From: Vanilla planifolia
Taxonomy: Eukaryota > Streptophyta > Magnoliopsida > Asparagales > Orchidaceae
Assembly: GCA_023846275.1 (NCBI GenBank)
Contig: CM043869.1
Coordinates: forward strand, 18,633,501-18,697,500
Length of the DNA: 64,000 bases
Reading direction: 5' to 3'
The position numbers were made by a program, and so were the translations under genes. Below the pieces are notes generated by a model. That model had not been told where the DNA came from, made no database searches, and saw only the letters and a list, made by a program, of their open reading frames with translations. Shown piece by piece: positions 22,641-36,000 of this stretch; the first letter of the stretch is position 1; every line of letters starts with the position of its first letter.

Positions 22641-23235
22641 TCTAAGTTTTAAATTCTTGATGCTTATGTACATGCTTGTCTTATATGAATTAAAAAAGGG
22701 GCAAGATAGTTTTGTGGAACATTAAGTTATTTTAAAGTTTTTATTAAATATTTATTTGTTTCAATTTGATTATTTAAATTCTCACATGTTTTATATCATG
22801 ATATGGATCAATATAAGGGAGAGAAAAGAATTAAGCCCCTTTGAGTTCTATTTATTAATAAGTTGTTTTACCTTTTATATATCAACAAGTGGTTAATAAT
22901 AGCTTAGCTTTCAATAAGCCCTTTTTATTGTGAACATTTGGTCTTTTATTGGATAAATTCTTAATAGTGGTTAGTGATTTGTACCCCTTGATGGCTTATG
23001 ATCATGCGTTTGACAAGCGTACATAACAATTGTTATTTTTATATATTGATGCATGACAAAAATGGGAAAAAAGTGAGAGAAATGAATGACATTCTATGCT
23101 TCCCAATTTTTTGTTTTTGAAATCATTTATCTTGATACATTGAGATCGAGTATGAATATAGGGGGAGCATTTACATGTTTGCATGATTTAATATCATATT
23201 ATTTCATTGTTTGCTTAATGATTTAATCATCATCA
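22641..23235 (+). other. 3' non-coding spacer of the copia element
   Basis: Between the gag remnant and the 3' LTR. It contains purine-rich AGGGAGAGAAAAG and TAGGGGGAGCATTTACATG blocks and CATGACAAAAATGGG, features typical of the long 3' spacer of SIRE-like elements. No coding domain was recognised. Confidence 0.55.
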
Positions 23236-23246
23236 AAATAGGAGAT
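23236..23246 (+). other. Polypurine tract of the copia element
   Basis: AAATAGGAGAT directly precedes TATTGAACTCTTGG, which resembles the LTR start TGTTGAAC with one G-to-A change. CATCATCAAAA just upstream is also usual for SIRE-like elements. Confidence 0.6.
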
Positions 23247-24420
23247 TATTGAACTCTTGGTCTTTACACAACTAGTTTGATAATAAAAAATTATTATATT
23301 ATTTTAATATTTTTAAAATTTTTAGATTATACATCTTAAGATCAAATAGATTAATCATATGAAGATCTTAATCACTTTACTTAATGAGCATAATATTAGT
23401 GTTTTAGTATTAATCATAATTAGCACTGAGAGAAACATAAGACTTGAGTATGAACAAGGAGATCTTTTTGAATCATCTTTATTAGTATTAAAATATAAGA
23501 CAATAATTTATATACGATGTTAATTTTTGGTTAGATTTAATGTGAGTTTTAAATATTTCTAAAATTATCTTGTCATTAATATTACCTTAATCTTAAGATA
23601 TGCATCTCATCTAGGTTGATTTACATATAAATATACTTTAGAATATTATAAATTTAATAAATTGCATTAGTTATTATAGACCAATCAAGTAGAATTTGAA
23701 AATGAGATGAATTAAGTAATGTCCACAAAAAATGTACTAATCATACTTGTATTATATCCCATTGTTCAATATGATGAGTTACTCATTTGATAATATAGAG
23801 AGTAAAACATGGGCTATCATAAGCTAAGTTGACAGAATATTTATCTCAATTGACCAATTAGATCAATCATGTGGATACCTTGATTACTTCACTCAAGGAT
23901 TATAATAGTGGTGTTTTGATGTTAATCATAAGTGACACAAGGAGAAACATAATACTTGAGCATGAACAAAGAGAAGGCTTTTTTGAGTCATCTTTATTGA
24001 AGTTAGAATATAAGATATATAATAATTTACATGAAAACTAGTTTTTGGTAAGCTTTAGTGTGAGTGTTAAATGCTTCTAAAATTATCTTTCAATTCATAT
24101 TACTCTACTCTTAAGGGAAGCATCTCAACTAAGTTGATTTCTATATAAAAATATCTTAGAATATATAAATAAATTATATTAGTTAATATAACCCAATCAA
24201 GTAGGATTTAAAAATTGGATGAATTAAGTCTACAAAAAATGTACTAATCATACTTGTGCAATTATTGTTTCCCTTGAGATGTGAGTTGAGGTTTTGAAGT
24301 TGTATGCTTTGTATAGTATGATATAACTATCATACTTGTATAATTACTTCTACATTAGATTAGATAGGGTGAAAAGATTAAGCAATATCGGTGTGATATA
24401 AGGTTTTCCCTAATTTAACT
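23247..24420 (+). repeat. 3' LTR of the copia deletion derivative
   Basis: It starts at the decayed TGTTGAAC motif and contains TTTGATAATAAAAA shortly after. Inside, a direct duplication with a period of about 509 bp spans 23341-23755 and 23850-24262. Both copies end CAAAAAATGTACTAATCATACTTGT. The right edge is approximate, just before the LINE remnant at about 24.44 kb. Confidence 0.6.
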
Positions 24421-24434
24421 TCCATTAACTAGAA

Positions 24435-26389
24435 ATCTTTTTTTTTTGTTTAATAAGAGGAAAAGAAGACGGGTCAATAAAAGAGTTGACAGTGTGTTGG
24501 TGCACCAATATTTGATTGATCAACTTGCTATGGCTATAATTCGACATGCTTTGAAAACAGGTTTAGATCATACTCCATATTTCAACATTTTTCTAAGCAT
24601 TCTCTCTCAGCTCCAAAAAAATTTAATTTTAGAGAATGTGGTGGAAGTAACATCCATTCTAAAACTTCTCAATAGCAATTGGACATTACCATTTATTGTG
24701 AAGTGAAAGCTCTTACTTTTAAATTAAACTGACTAAAATCTTGCTTTATGGAATGGAAGAAAACAACATTTGAAAACATATTTGATACATTTACGTTAAC
24801 TGATGAACATGTTAAACTTAACAGAATTCAATTTGAATCTAATTAGAACAAGAAAATGAGGATAGAGCAAACAAGAACTCATGAGATCCTCCTTGAAGCT
24901 ATTTTAAAAGATGAAAATTATTAACATAAAAAAGCTGGCATTAAATGACTAAAAGAAAGGAAAAAAAAAGTAAAAAATTCTTTCATCTCCTATAAAAGTA
25001 AAAAGATTAAAACTAATAATTAAAAACATAAAGGCATCTAATGGTATTTGGGTACAATAAGAAGATAGAATAATTGAAGCCTCAATTTAGCATTTTCATA
25101 AATAATGATAAGTACAAAAGTAGATGAGAATAATTCTATGCTTTGATGCATTCTTTCTTTAGAAAAAGATTATGAAAATAAGCTATTGGTGAAAGAAATC
25201 TTAATGGATAAAATTAAACATATCAATTATAGATGGGCCACAACACCACCTTTTGACATAATGGATTTAATGGTAAAGTTTTCACACATTGTTGGAATAT
25301 AATTGCAACCAATATTCTAAATGCTACTATGGAAGTGTTGGCAAGGTATCCCAACCCTAAAAGAATCTCTAACATAGATGTTATTCTAATGGCTAAAAAA
25401 GAGAACCAAAAGCTATCGATGATTTCAAGCGAATTAATTTGTACATTTTAACGAACAAATTGCATTTTCAATGGTTAGCCATTAGACTTCAAAAAATTCT
25501 TCCTTTTCTATCTCTCTAGAGTAATTTAGATTTGTCAAAAGCAAAGAGATAATGGATAATGTTCTACAATCATAAGAATTGATTACAACATTAAATAGAA
25601 GAGTAAGAAGAAACAATTGTTTAATTAAAGTTGTTCATAAAAGTGCTTTCAATTATAAATCATTGGAATTTTAAAACAAGGTTCTCATGAGATTCAACTT
25701 TATTGATAATTTTTTATTGTAATCTTGAATGTTCTATGTTGCACTTGGACTTCCAAATATCATCAAAAGCTAGACAAATGGATATTTTAAAGTTACCTAA
25801 GGGCTTAAGCAAGCTAATCAAATCTCATCCTTACTTTTCACACTTTTGATGAAAATTTTTGGCTAGGAGTTTTACAAGCTCATTAATTAAGGTATGGTTC
25901 ATCATTTGTTCATTCTTGATCTTATGTTGTGGTATCTCTTTTAGATTTTGTGAATGACATAACAATCTTTATCATTAGAGACTTAAAATCTAATTTTAAT
26001 ATTTACAACTTTCTTATAGACTTTAAAAAAATATCAATTTTACACATCAACCATCACAAAAGATAATTCATTAGTAAAAATAAAAACAATTTAGGACAAG
26101 CTAGAGGAATTAGCCAAAGGCTTAACTTTCAAAGAACTAAACTCACCATAACCTTTCGAGGTTGTCCACTCTCCATTGGCTAAAAGAAAAAACTCAATTT
26201 CAATACCTAATTGATAAATCAATAAGAGTTAAATAAATTGGAAGAAGTTGTTAATTGTGGGAGAAAGACTTGTGAAACACATTTTATATTTGATACCTAT
26301 TTGTTCTTTAATTGTAATAAATCCTCTTCTAATTATACTACATAGAATTCAAAAGTGTATTAACTATTTTCTAGTGGTGATTTATGTTG
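24435..26389 (+). pseudogene. L1-type LINE remnant, endonuclease end and reverse transcriptase
   Basis: The plus-strand translation, with many stops and frameshifts, keeps the order of a plant L1 ORF2. At 24446-24706 VNKRVDSVLV...LKTGLDHTPYF is the end of the APE endonuclease (RxDRxLV...GSDHxP). At about 25.27-25.45 kb FNGKVFTHCWNII...PKRISNIDVILMAKKENQK then DFKRINL matches the RT entry (IxLIPKKxxP...DFRPISL). At about 25.80 kb KGLSKLIKSHPYFSHF is a degraded GLRQGDPLSPYLF block with an altered key sequence. At about 26.24-26.38 kb KLLIVGERLVKHILYLIPI...NYFL matches the post-RT LSxAGRLxLxxxVLxxIPxY region. It is then interrupted by the LTR at 26390 and resumes near 28247. The catalytic FADD box was not found. 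Confidence 0.85.
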
Positions 26390-28239
26390 TGTTATTAACC
26401 CTTAGTCATGATATTTTTTTAATAATAACGAATCCTAAGTATTTCTATTGAATTTGTTTGAGTTCATTTCTAGATCTTAGATAATTGATGCTTATATTGA
26501 AGAGAGAACTTAAAGAAGAAGAGGAGAAAAAGCTAAATCCTATGAAGATCGTCTTTGTTGGAGTGACAGACCACCAAAAGATTCATTTTGAGTTGCATAT
26601 TCAATGTTACTTTTATTTTGATTAGAATGTTAAGCATGATTGATACTATATTTACATAGCAAAAATTTTACATTTTTCTAAAATTAGCCAACTTAGAAAA
26701 ATATTTGGATTAAAAACAATGACATCTTATTTTGACCATCATAAGAATCATTTTATTCATGATTATATCTTTACAAATCTTCATTTAATAACTTGTTATA
26801 GAAAGTATATTATAAAAAAAGAATTAATGATTAACAACAAAATATTAAAAAAAACTAATTCTAATTTTCCTAAAAACTATAACAATAAATCTTAAGTTGA
26901 ACTCAATTCTTCATAGTAATCATGTGGAAATTTAATTGGCTAACTCTAAAGTAAACGAACCATAAAGAAGCCAGTCCCATTAATTGGCTAACTCTAAAGC
27001 ACAAGCTAAGAGTTTCACAAATATTCTTAGTTCATGTGCAACGTGGAACGAAGCTTATCTCCTTTATTCGTGCAACTAACTTTCAAATTGTGGGAGTGAT
27101 TCCTAAAAACAAATTACGTAAGTTTCAGATCAAATAATCATCTTATCATCAATTTTTTAAATATGCTAATACATTAGCAGTCTATTGACATGATTTCATG
27201 ATTACATAGTGTAAAATTAATTTGTGCTAAGATCAAGGTCTAAGTAGGTGATGATGAATAAGAAATAATGGTTCTGATCAAATCTTATTTTCTAAATAGT
27301 ACTAATTTAAATCTAGCCATCCAATCACATAGGTTTTGTGATCAAAAAGTCAACAAATCTTCTAATCATAAGGCTCGCAACAAAATCACTATTTTAGATA
27401 TTACTTATGGGTAGTTGGAATTATTATTTAAAAATACCTATGTTTATAAACGAAAAAACTTACATCGACCTTCATTTTATTAAAGTAGTAATGCCTCTTT
27501 TGTCTTATTTAGTAACTGCTTATAGTCGTGAGAAAATGTCTACAAGTAGGAGAATTTTTTAACATAATTTATTTCTAAATTTTTTAAAAACATTTGGTAA
27601 ACTCAAGAAAATTTTCAATTCTCTTAAGACATTAGCAAACGTTACTCATTGTCTTAACATTTGTTTCATCCTTCCAACAACAAATTTTAGTTTCTCCTTC
27701 CTTCTTATATCAACTAAAGTCTTATTTTCTTATATTTTAATTGATTAAATTAAAACACTTGATGCATTATTGAGCATTTTTTCAAGCATAAAAAGTTTTT
27801 TTTTGTATTTATAGATTTGTATCGCTGCTTTCTTTTGCTCTTTCTGTCAATCTTATTTGTTGTAAGGTCAACGTAAATAATCATTTTCTTTTGTATTGTT
27901 GTGAGGGTTTAACCTACACATTTTTTGACAAAAGATTTATATTTGGTTATTTTTTTAATGTCTTTTTGGTCTAGGGGTTAATGTAGGATTCATTTCAAGA
28001 TAACCACATTTTATTTGTGTTAAATTTTTTATTTCATAATTTTTACAAAAATGTTTTATTAAAAAAATAAACATGTTCTAAAATAAAATTAAAATTTACA
28101 TAAATTTACTTTTAGAGACTTGCTCAAGCTTATTAAAAATTACTTTAAATTTTTTTTTAATATTTTTTAAACATTAATTTTTCATACCTTACAATTTACC
28201 CCCTCTTTCTAAACTACACTTTAATTTAGAGAGTAATCA
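26390..28239 (+). mobile_element. Solo LTR inserted in the LINE
   Basis: It starts TGTTATTAACCCTTAGTCATG and ends in a TTTACCCCCTCTTTCTAAAC...GTAATCA tail. Over its length it aligns with 36218-38150, including CTATGAAGATC / GACANACCACNAAGA-like blocks near the start and TTGTNGTGANGGTTTANCCTAC near the end. LINE coding sequence lies directly on both sides with no retroelement body between, so it is a solo LTR. Boundaries are accurate to about ten bases. No convincing target duplication was found. Confidence 0.72.
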
Positions 28240-29330
28240 CAACTACCATTGGAACAATTGGGGAGAAAGATGGCCAACCAAGAATGGCCTAGGTCTTAAA
28301 ACATTAGTAGGGGTCGTCTCATCATTTTTAACAAAACTCAATCAAAAACTTCTCTCAAACAACTCAATTTGGACAAGACAAATGAAACCAAAATACATGT
28401 CATCAAGAAAAATGCACCACATCTAACACATGGAAACATATAGAAATGACCAAAGATATGGTTTTGAATCTTATGAAAATTTTCAACCAAGTGAAAAATA
28501 GTTATTGAATCTCATTGTTGATTGAAACTTCAACACTTAATTGGCTTGGGAAGCTACTAGAAGTAATGGACTAACATTATCATCTAGGCACAAAAATCTA
28601 TAACACAAAATGCTGTTAGAAATTTTTATTTTGATATAGAGAATGTTCAACAAATTCTACCATTCAACTAGACCTTAAGAAAGCTCAAAATATAAATGGC
28701 ATCAAAATTCCCACATTGTCTAAAGAAAGACTTAGTGGATCATGAATTTGTTAGTTCTTATAAAGCATGAAAGTTATGGTCTTCTTATAGCAATAGTTTT
28801 TGCATTCAATAATGAAATATAAATATGAAAACTATTGTATTATCCTAGAGTTGAAAATAATGAAATAATATTTTTAATAGAATTGAGGTTATTCAATTCC
28901 TTTTTCTAATCATATTTTGGAAACATATGGATGGAAGGAAATCTAAAAACTCCTGAGGAATCCATATAAGTAGTAAACACCATTATCAGCAATGTTATTT
29001 TCAACTCATTCAGATGTCCAAACTAGATCTCTAATAGGTTCACCTTTGTTTGGTTCCTCCATACACTTTCTTAAAACATAAAACTACAAAGTTATAAAAT
29101 GGTCTCTCCATCAAGATAAAATGCTTAAACTCAACATTGATGGGTTCACATAGAGTAAAAAAGGGAAAATTGGCTATGGTGGAATTATTTTGAAACATAA
29201 AAGTAAAATAATGAAGTGTACTTTCATAATGGTGCATCCCGTAAGTTCATTCCAATATGACATTTATATTTGTTGATGGCACATTGTCAAGTTATGACAC
29301 TCTTAATACATCGTAAAAGATAAGAAAAAT
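28240..29330 (+). pseudogene. L1-type LINE remnant, zf-RVT region and RNase H
   Basis: At about 28247-28420 the plus strand reads HWNNWGERWPTKNGLGLKTL then LTKLNQKLLSNNSIWTRQMKPKY. This corresponds to the conserved KPKxxGGLGxRxL...LWxxxLKxKY region that follows RT in plant LINEs. At about 29095-29270 KWSLHQDKMLKLNIDGFT then GYGGIILKHKSKI is the start of the RNase H domain (KxNxDGS...GGxIRDxxG), and the first catalytic Asp of NIDG is still present. Between them is degraded sequence. Together with 24435-26389 this is one element split by the solo LTR. Confidence 0.82.
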
Positions 29331-31770
29331 GTCATCTTCTCATTTCTACATAGTGATGGATTACATCATTAGTAGATGTAACATCTTACTTTAGAATCAG
29401 ACCAAAGCAATGTGTTTGGAGCCCATTTTTAAGATTTTCATTGTATTTCTCCTCAACACCTCATCTAATCAAATAAAGACATTTGAGAGTACAAATTGAA
29501 TTAGTTAGAAAAAAGAAATTGGACCATTTCACTACATCTATATCAACTACATTAGATCAAACTTAGAACAAACACCAAATTGAATCAAGCAAGTAAATTT
29601 AAAGCTTGCCTTATGTAATATATTTTATTTATAAAAATAACATATGCATTATCATATCTTACTCTCCTCACCTTATTAAGCTTAAACCTACTGTGCCTAA
29701 ATATGCCTTAACTATAATTTAGGCTTAAATACAAAATCTATTAGGCTTCATTTTTTGCCAATATTTTTTACCGCCCTCAACTACAACTAAATGAAACAAT
29801 CCATTATGGTTTCAATAATTGTAAACATATGTACAAGAAAATAGTCATATAGCTCATAGATATTTAGCACTATAATGTAGAATATAAAAATAATAAACAT
29901 AAAATTCTTAAATGACATCATAATTCTTATCGAAGTAGAAATGTTCATATGTGTGTAAATACTAAAGTCCACAAATAATAGTCTATTATAGTCTAATGCC
30001 CATCAATATATAAAACCTATTATTTGTAATTGAAGTAATAACTAAACTACTTTAGATGTTAAATGAAAGATGACATTCATCCAACAACTATACTCACTTG
30101 AATAATCCTAAGCACAGCTCCATAATTTTTGTTAACTACCTAAAAATGCATAAATATATGGGTGAGTGAGCCAAGAAACTAAACAAAAATATTAGTTGTT
30201 TTGTAAGATGTGGTAATAAAGAGTTATATATATCAATCATTAAGAGCAATGTGTAATCTTGTCTAAAAATAAAAGCTTAGTAAGTGCATATCTATCTACT
30301 TTATTAAGCTGATACAAGAGTTTATGATACTAATAAATGGATGACTATTTTTCATCATCAATCTAGTACTCATTCTAAGAAAACAAGATGATAATAAGGT
30401 CTTGCATTCCTATCACATCATATCACCTAGCATCCAACATGACAATGCTAATCACATGGGCCAACCTCTCATGATCCTAAGAGTCTTTAATAATCACATG
30501 TATTTCCCAACATATATCCCAACACTTCATCTTTTTCCAATGAGACTAAATGTGAAAAAGTTCCTTTTTAGGACTAAATATAGAAATGACACAAATCTAT
30601 ACCCATAGCTTTAAACCATATGATCTGGCACTCATCTTATAGAGTTAAGAAGCAATGTGAAGTGGTTACCACCATGCTAAGGGAGTAGAAATATCTTACC
30701 TACCAATCTCCCATGCAAGGACACCACTACATACATTTCTTTTCTAAATTAAGATCATATTCATAATAGAATAACATCATACAAACCATTACCTATCACT
30801 ATCTAAACATAATTAGGGTTTCCTTAAACTCGAATCAAGTACATAAGGAGTTATTAATATACTATCAATAATCTAGATTATATGAGGTTTCTACATCCCT
30901 AAATCCACTATCTAAGATAATCCATCCCTTAATTAAGATAGCCTAAGGTTTCTCTAAAACCCTTAACAAAGGGTATGGGGTTATTATCAATAAACAAGGC
31001 ACCTTAATGTTTCCTCTAAATCCTAAATTAATCTTTTATGGCACCTTCATCCATCTTTTTTACATGTAGATTTTCACCTAGATTCATTTAGGATCTTACC
31101 TAGAATTTCATTACCTACTTGGGCTATCCATTGAGTTTTTTATGCAAGAATGTTAGCTTTTACCCTTAGATGTAGTATCAAATTTATTACAACACAACAA
31201 TGTTTGGGTCACTTATGCCTTGCAACCAAACCATAATGATTGCTCTCTATCTAGAAGACTTACTTAAGTCATGCACATCTCCTAAATCACCATCTACTAT
31301 GTCATATAGTAGTCTAAGAGGCTAATTAGAGTCACTTATGTTCTTACTTAATAAAGCATGTCACACAAAAGGTTTATTTCCTTTAGCATTTAAAAAAATT
31401 AGCATTCTTGATTTATTACTTCTATCTTTGAGAAATATAAAAAAATAAATAAAAAGATCCCACAAATTATCATCAATTCTTTGAATAAAATTTTTAAAGG
31501 CATTTTTTCAAATAAAAAGATTTTCACCCTTAAATAATGGAGGATGACATGATGAAAATCCTTCCCTTAAAGTTTTGTACTTATCCACTATGAGTAAAGT
31601 CAACCTTGAACAATTAGATCAAAAAATTTAATTATAAAGTAAAAGTAATAATTGATATTAATAAAAATATAAAATCAGCAAATAATTATCATTAATTTCA
31701 TAATTACTTTGTATACACAAATAAAAGATCACCTTAGTTATTTTACTCACTCTGTGTAGGAAACCCACAT
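29331..31770. other. Gene-free repeat-derived DNA
   Basis: No coding domain was recognised. The 30.1-31.0 kb part has the look of a minus-oriented LTR (GAGTGAGCCAAGAAACTAAAC...), but no ends or partner were found. It may include the 5' internal part of the minus-strand copia element whose PBS lies at 31771. Confidence 0.4.
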
Positions 31771-31778
31771 TGATACCA
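31771..31778 (-). other. Primer-binding-site-like sequence of a minus-strand copia element
   Basis: The minus strand reads ...CACTTCAGTTGGTATCAATG. This gives eight bases of the tRNA-iMet PBS (TGGTATCA) two bases after a CA that would end the LTR. The rest of the site has diverged. Confidence 0.5.
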
Positions 31779-31780
31779 AC

Positions 31781-33000
31781 TGAAGTGAAAACGAATATCT
31801 AAATCCCATAAAATGGGGATGAAATATGGTTTTAAATAATTTTTTTAATAAAAAATATACTTATTTTTCAAATTTCCTTCAAAAATAATTTTTTTATAGA
31901 AATTTTGATTAATAAAATTATTATTAATAATTTTTATAATTAAAATAAAAGTGGAAATGTTATATCAAAATTTTTAGGTGATTCAAATCAAACTAGAACT
32001 TACGTCCACCCCCACCTGAGGCCGAGAAAAAAACTCCACTAATAAAAATTTTACAACTTAACGTTTTTCCTTTCGGTTCATCTCCAACCTACTATCTTTT
32101 GTGGGTTCAACTATAACTCATGCTTTTGTGAGCTCAACCCCAGCTCAATTTCTTATGAGATTATATTGAACTCAGGTTTTCATAAATGTTAGGCCGCCCA
32201 ACCCAAAAGAAAAAACAAAAATACTGCAAGAAATAAATTTTGTTAAAGACATACAATGTTTCTTGTGCTTGTTTATGAATGTAAAAAGGCATGAAGAGCT
32301 CAACATTTTGAAGAAAATTGAGAAAATGAAAACTTAGAAGAATTAGTCTTAGCTCGAAGAATTTGAAATTTCAAGTAGTCGTAAGTTGTAGATAATGCTA
32401 GAGACAATTTATGCAAATAGAATATAATGCAACCCTTCTTTGACATGTTAAAATCTTTTTTAAGTTCACTAGTTATTTCATTCATAATGTTTAAGTATTT
32501 ATAGAAAATGTTTTTTCATAACCATAAGAAAGTTAGTGAAAAATAGTTTCAAAGCTGCTTCCAAATAGCTTAAAAAGATCTTAAAATATTATTCCAAAAT
32601 AACTGCAGCAACAACATAATAAGGCGCCTAATTAATTAACCATTAGGCTTAATTGATTAAAGCCATTGAATTGGATTGGCTGGAGCCATTGGATCGACAC
32701 AAAGGAGATCTTGATTGTCTGAGCAAATGCTATAAAGGTGGATGTGTTTTGGATGGTTGGATCACGCTTGATTAGATTTCGATCACTCGATCAAGTCAGA
32801 TGAGATCTCAATCATATGATTAATCAATGGTAAAATTAGGATTGTTTATGGACCATTGCATTCAAAATAAAAGAGATCTGGGCCATCAGATCAAGGATAA
32901 ATTATTTCAAACGATGGAAATAAAGATAGTTGTCAGATGAAGTCAGACAAGATCATGACCTTCAGATGAATTTGAGTGCTTTCAAAAATTGGTGTGGAAG
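31781..33000 (-). repeat. Copia (Tork-like) LTR, minus orientation
   Basis: Right of the PBS, the plus strand has GGTGATTCAAATC...ACTTACGTCCACCCCCACC...CGAGAAAAAAACTCCACTAAT, a layout familiar from plant copia LTRs written in reverse. A minus-strand TATAAATA box lies at 32496-32503. Beyond it the presumed U3 contains repeated GATCAAGTCAGATGAGATCTCAATCAT-like words. The outer (right) edge was not found and 33000 is a guess. Confidence 0.55.
32496..32503 (-). promoter_or_regulatory. TATA box of the minus-strand copia LTR
   Basis: The minus strand reads CTATAAATACTT here, a good plant TATA box. It is placed about 715 bases before the LTR's end, so the transcript start would lie near 32465. Confidence 0.5.
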
Positions 33001-36000
33001 GGCAAAGAAAGGGATTTGACCCAATGACTTTGGAGCTTCATCATTGGTTGTTAGTGCTTTCAATGTCTTTGTCTAACATTTAGAGTGCCATCTTATTTTT
33101 TGTAGGATTTTTTTTATTTTTCTTCTAGTTTCATTTAAAATAATTACTATATTTTGTATCATTATTAGGTTCTAATGTGAATAATCCATATCACGTAATG
33201 GCTTGTTTGGTACATCATTGGATCTTGTTATTGTATCAAGTGTTCTAGACGTGTTATGGGACTTTTGGGTTACATTCAGAAGCCAAATGGGAATTGTTTT
33301 AGAGTTTAAGAGCTATCTTGAATTGCCCCATATGATCCATTGATTATACGACGCAACTATGCAACCACACTTAGTGGTTGTTCCTACCCTATAGGGTGGT
33401 TTATCTAGCTTTGGGCATTAGGCTTGATCTTCTCCTTTGTCTTCAACTATTTAAAAGGACATGTTAGGATTATCGAAAGGACCTTCGTGCTTTAATACAT
33501 TTTAGAAGAGAAATTCATGCCCTCTTATGACTATGAAGTGCTTATGACTTGTTCACCAATTATTGGAAGCCATGATGGTGTATGTGTTAAGCTATCCTTG
33601 TTTGTGGCTATCATCAAGATGTTAGAGATAGGAGCAAGTTGCTCTATGCTATACTATTTTGTTTGTAAAACTTGTAAGATATGTGCACACTTTCATCAAT
33701 ATTACTCTCATCATCATTTCCATCTTAAGGCCATATCATGTTTTAGTCCCACCAAGTCCTTAACCACCTTAAAACTTAATAACCGTTGAAATATCTAAAA
33801 GGTTTTCTTGTGTTTTTATGTTAACTTGCTAAGCAACATTCTTAAATCATAGGATTAGATTAAAATCCTTTTTATGCACTGCTTTAATTCCCATAAAAGA
33901 GTAAAGCTAATTGACTTCTTGAAAACTAGTACCTATCAATCCTACTTTTTTCATTATTTTTTTTGTTGAAGCAAATGATTATAGATAATTACTCATGAAC
34001 AATTTTGGTATTTAAAACTTTTGGTAATAAGGATATTTTATTAGGGTTTAGACAACTTGAACCCAAAAATCTTAGTGTTTGAGAGATCAAAGGGAGCTTG
34101 CTATTTTCATTTTTTTCAATGAATCTTTCTTTTTGATTGAGTTGAACATTTGTTGACTATTGGAGGACCAATATAGATTCTATATTTTGACCTCTAAATT
34201 CAATAATCTTCTTTCTCTTTTCCTTTCCCTTTTAGCCCCACAAAATTTAGACATCTATTCAAATTTCTTCAACAACCAACACCTTTTAACCCATTTCCAT
34301 TATCACAACCATCACCAATTTTTTTGGCAAAAAATCATTGTTGTTTCCCTATAGTTACACTCTCTCATCTAGTCTCAAAGCATAAGTATTGTGTTTGTTC
34401 AGTTTGACCAAAAGTCCAAGCTCAATTTGCTCGTGGTGGCTAATTTTATATTCTCATTATTATCTCTTTGTGACTCTTCCATCTTGCCTAACTAGATTCA
34501 TTGTTCGCATATGTCCACGTCCTCTACAATGCTTATTTCAATAGTCATTAGTAGTGCAAATTTGGTGTGGTAAGAAAGATATAAGCTTAATTGTTTTTCT
34601 TAATCTTTATTGCATTAACATTAATTTTTCTCTTTAGGATGCCAATTCAAATCTTAACCATATTCATCATATATTTAAATTGTCATTCAATTAAACCATT
34701 GACACCAAGGTAACTTGACCAACCATTAAGCCATGATATAATTTGTAAGAATGAGCTAGGTTTCATTTATAACAATGACAGAAAAAAACTTGAAAGGACA
34801 TCTATGTTTTATGGGATTTATTGCTTATGTGAAGTTAACAATTGAAGGAATTAATAATGTCAATTAGTTCACCACATGTATTCAAAGTAGTGGTTTTTAA
34901 ATACAGGTGTTCAACCTTGGTAGTGTGGCTAATTCTCAACACATGCACATTTAACCTCTTCTCCAACATAGATTATTGATTTTTATGGAGTTGTTATGGA
35001 GGTAAAGAAAAAAATATTTTTTTCACTTATGTATAATGACTATTGTGAATTAGTATTTTTTGACATTTTGATGTGTCTTGTTGATATTGTTTTTTATTAA
35101 CCTTGGTTGTATGGGCCAATTCTTATGCCACTCCTTTAAGTATGAGATTCATGTAAATGCTTGTGATGTTTAAAGTCTTCATACATATCCTGTTCCATAG
35201 AAATCAATAGCCAAACCTTACTCTCCTCAAAACATAAAGCTAAAACCCTCCCCCTATAATCTTCTTAAACCCAACTCCAAGTTAAAGGTGACTCCCATCT
35301 CTTTATGCCTTCTAAAAGAGTCTATTAAATACTTTTGCATCCATTTCTAGTCCTATCTATGACATTTTGCATACACCTCTTAGCCCCACGAATGTTCTAC
35401 TTGCTAAATTTATGCAAATAAATCTTACTGTGCCAAAACCTATCACATAAATGACATTATTAACAATTTTTTGCCAATTGCTGATTGGAAGGCGAGTTAA
35501 AGAGTTCAAATTCTAGTGATCTACTCACACCTTCAACAACCAAGGTTAAGTGTGGATTTAGAAGTTTGTGGCTTTACATTATTTTGGCCATATATGCCTG
35601 CACCTGCACCATCCAGAAGACCTTTACTTGAGGGGCTAATTAATAGTGTTGTCACCTTCAACCCATTTTTTGACACCAATCATTAAGATGTCTAAAAACT
35701 TTTTCAGTCATCTAATGTTTTATATGATCTTGTTGCTTGAGATACCATTTAATGTAAGGGATTATTCACTTGATGACTTACCATTATAATTAAGCTAAGC
35801 TTTACCAAAAATCACTTTTGTTATCTTACCACAATGATGTCATCACACCCTTATGCTTACATGACCAGAACTTCACTTTTGAGCTTGTCTCGACTTCTTA
35901 ACTAAGCTTGTGATTTTTGTTTATAATAAGGGACTCACTTCAACTCTTCCACATAAGTTTATGATTTCTAATTGCATAAGCATTCTAACCCCTATTCCAA

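Noticed and set aside
26551..26600. LINE-like peptide FVGVTDHQKIHF inside the solo LTR
   Set aside because: It resembles the L1 FLWG...KIHW segment, but the same DNA block is part of the LTR family (also at about 36380), and genuine LINE sequence resumes only at 28247. Taken as coincidence.
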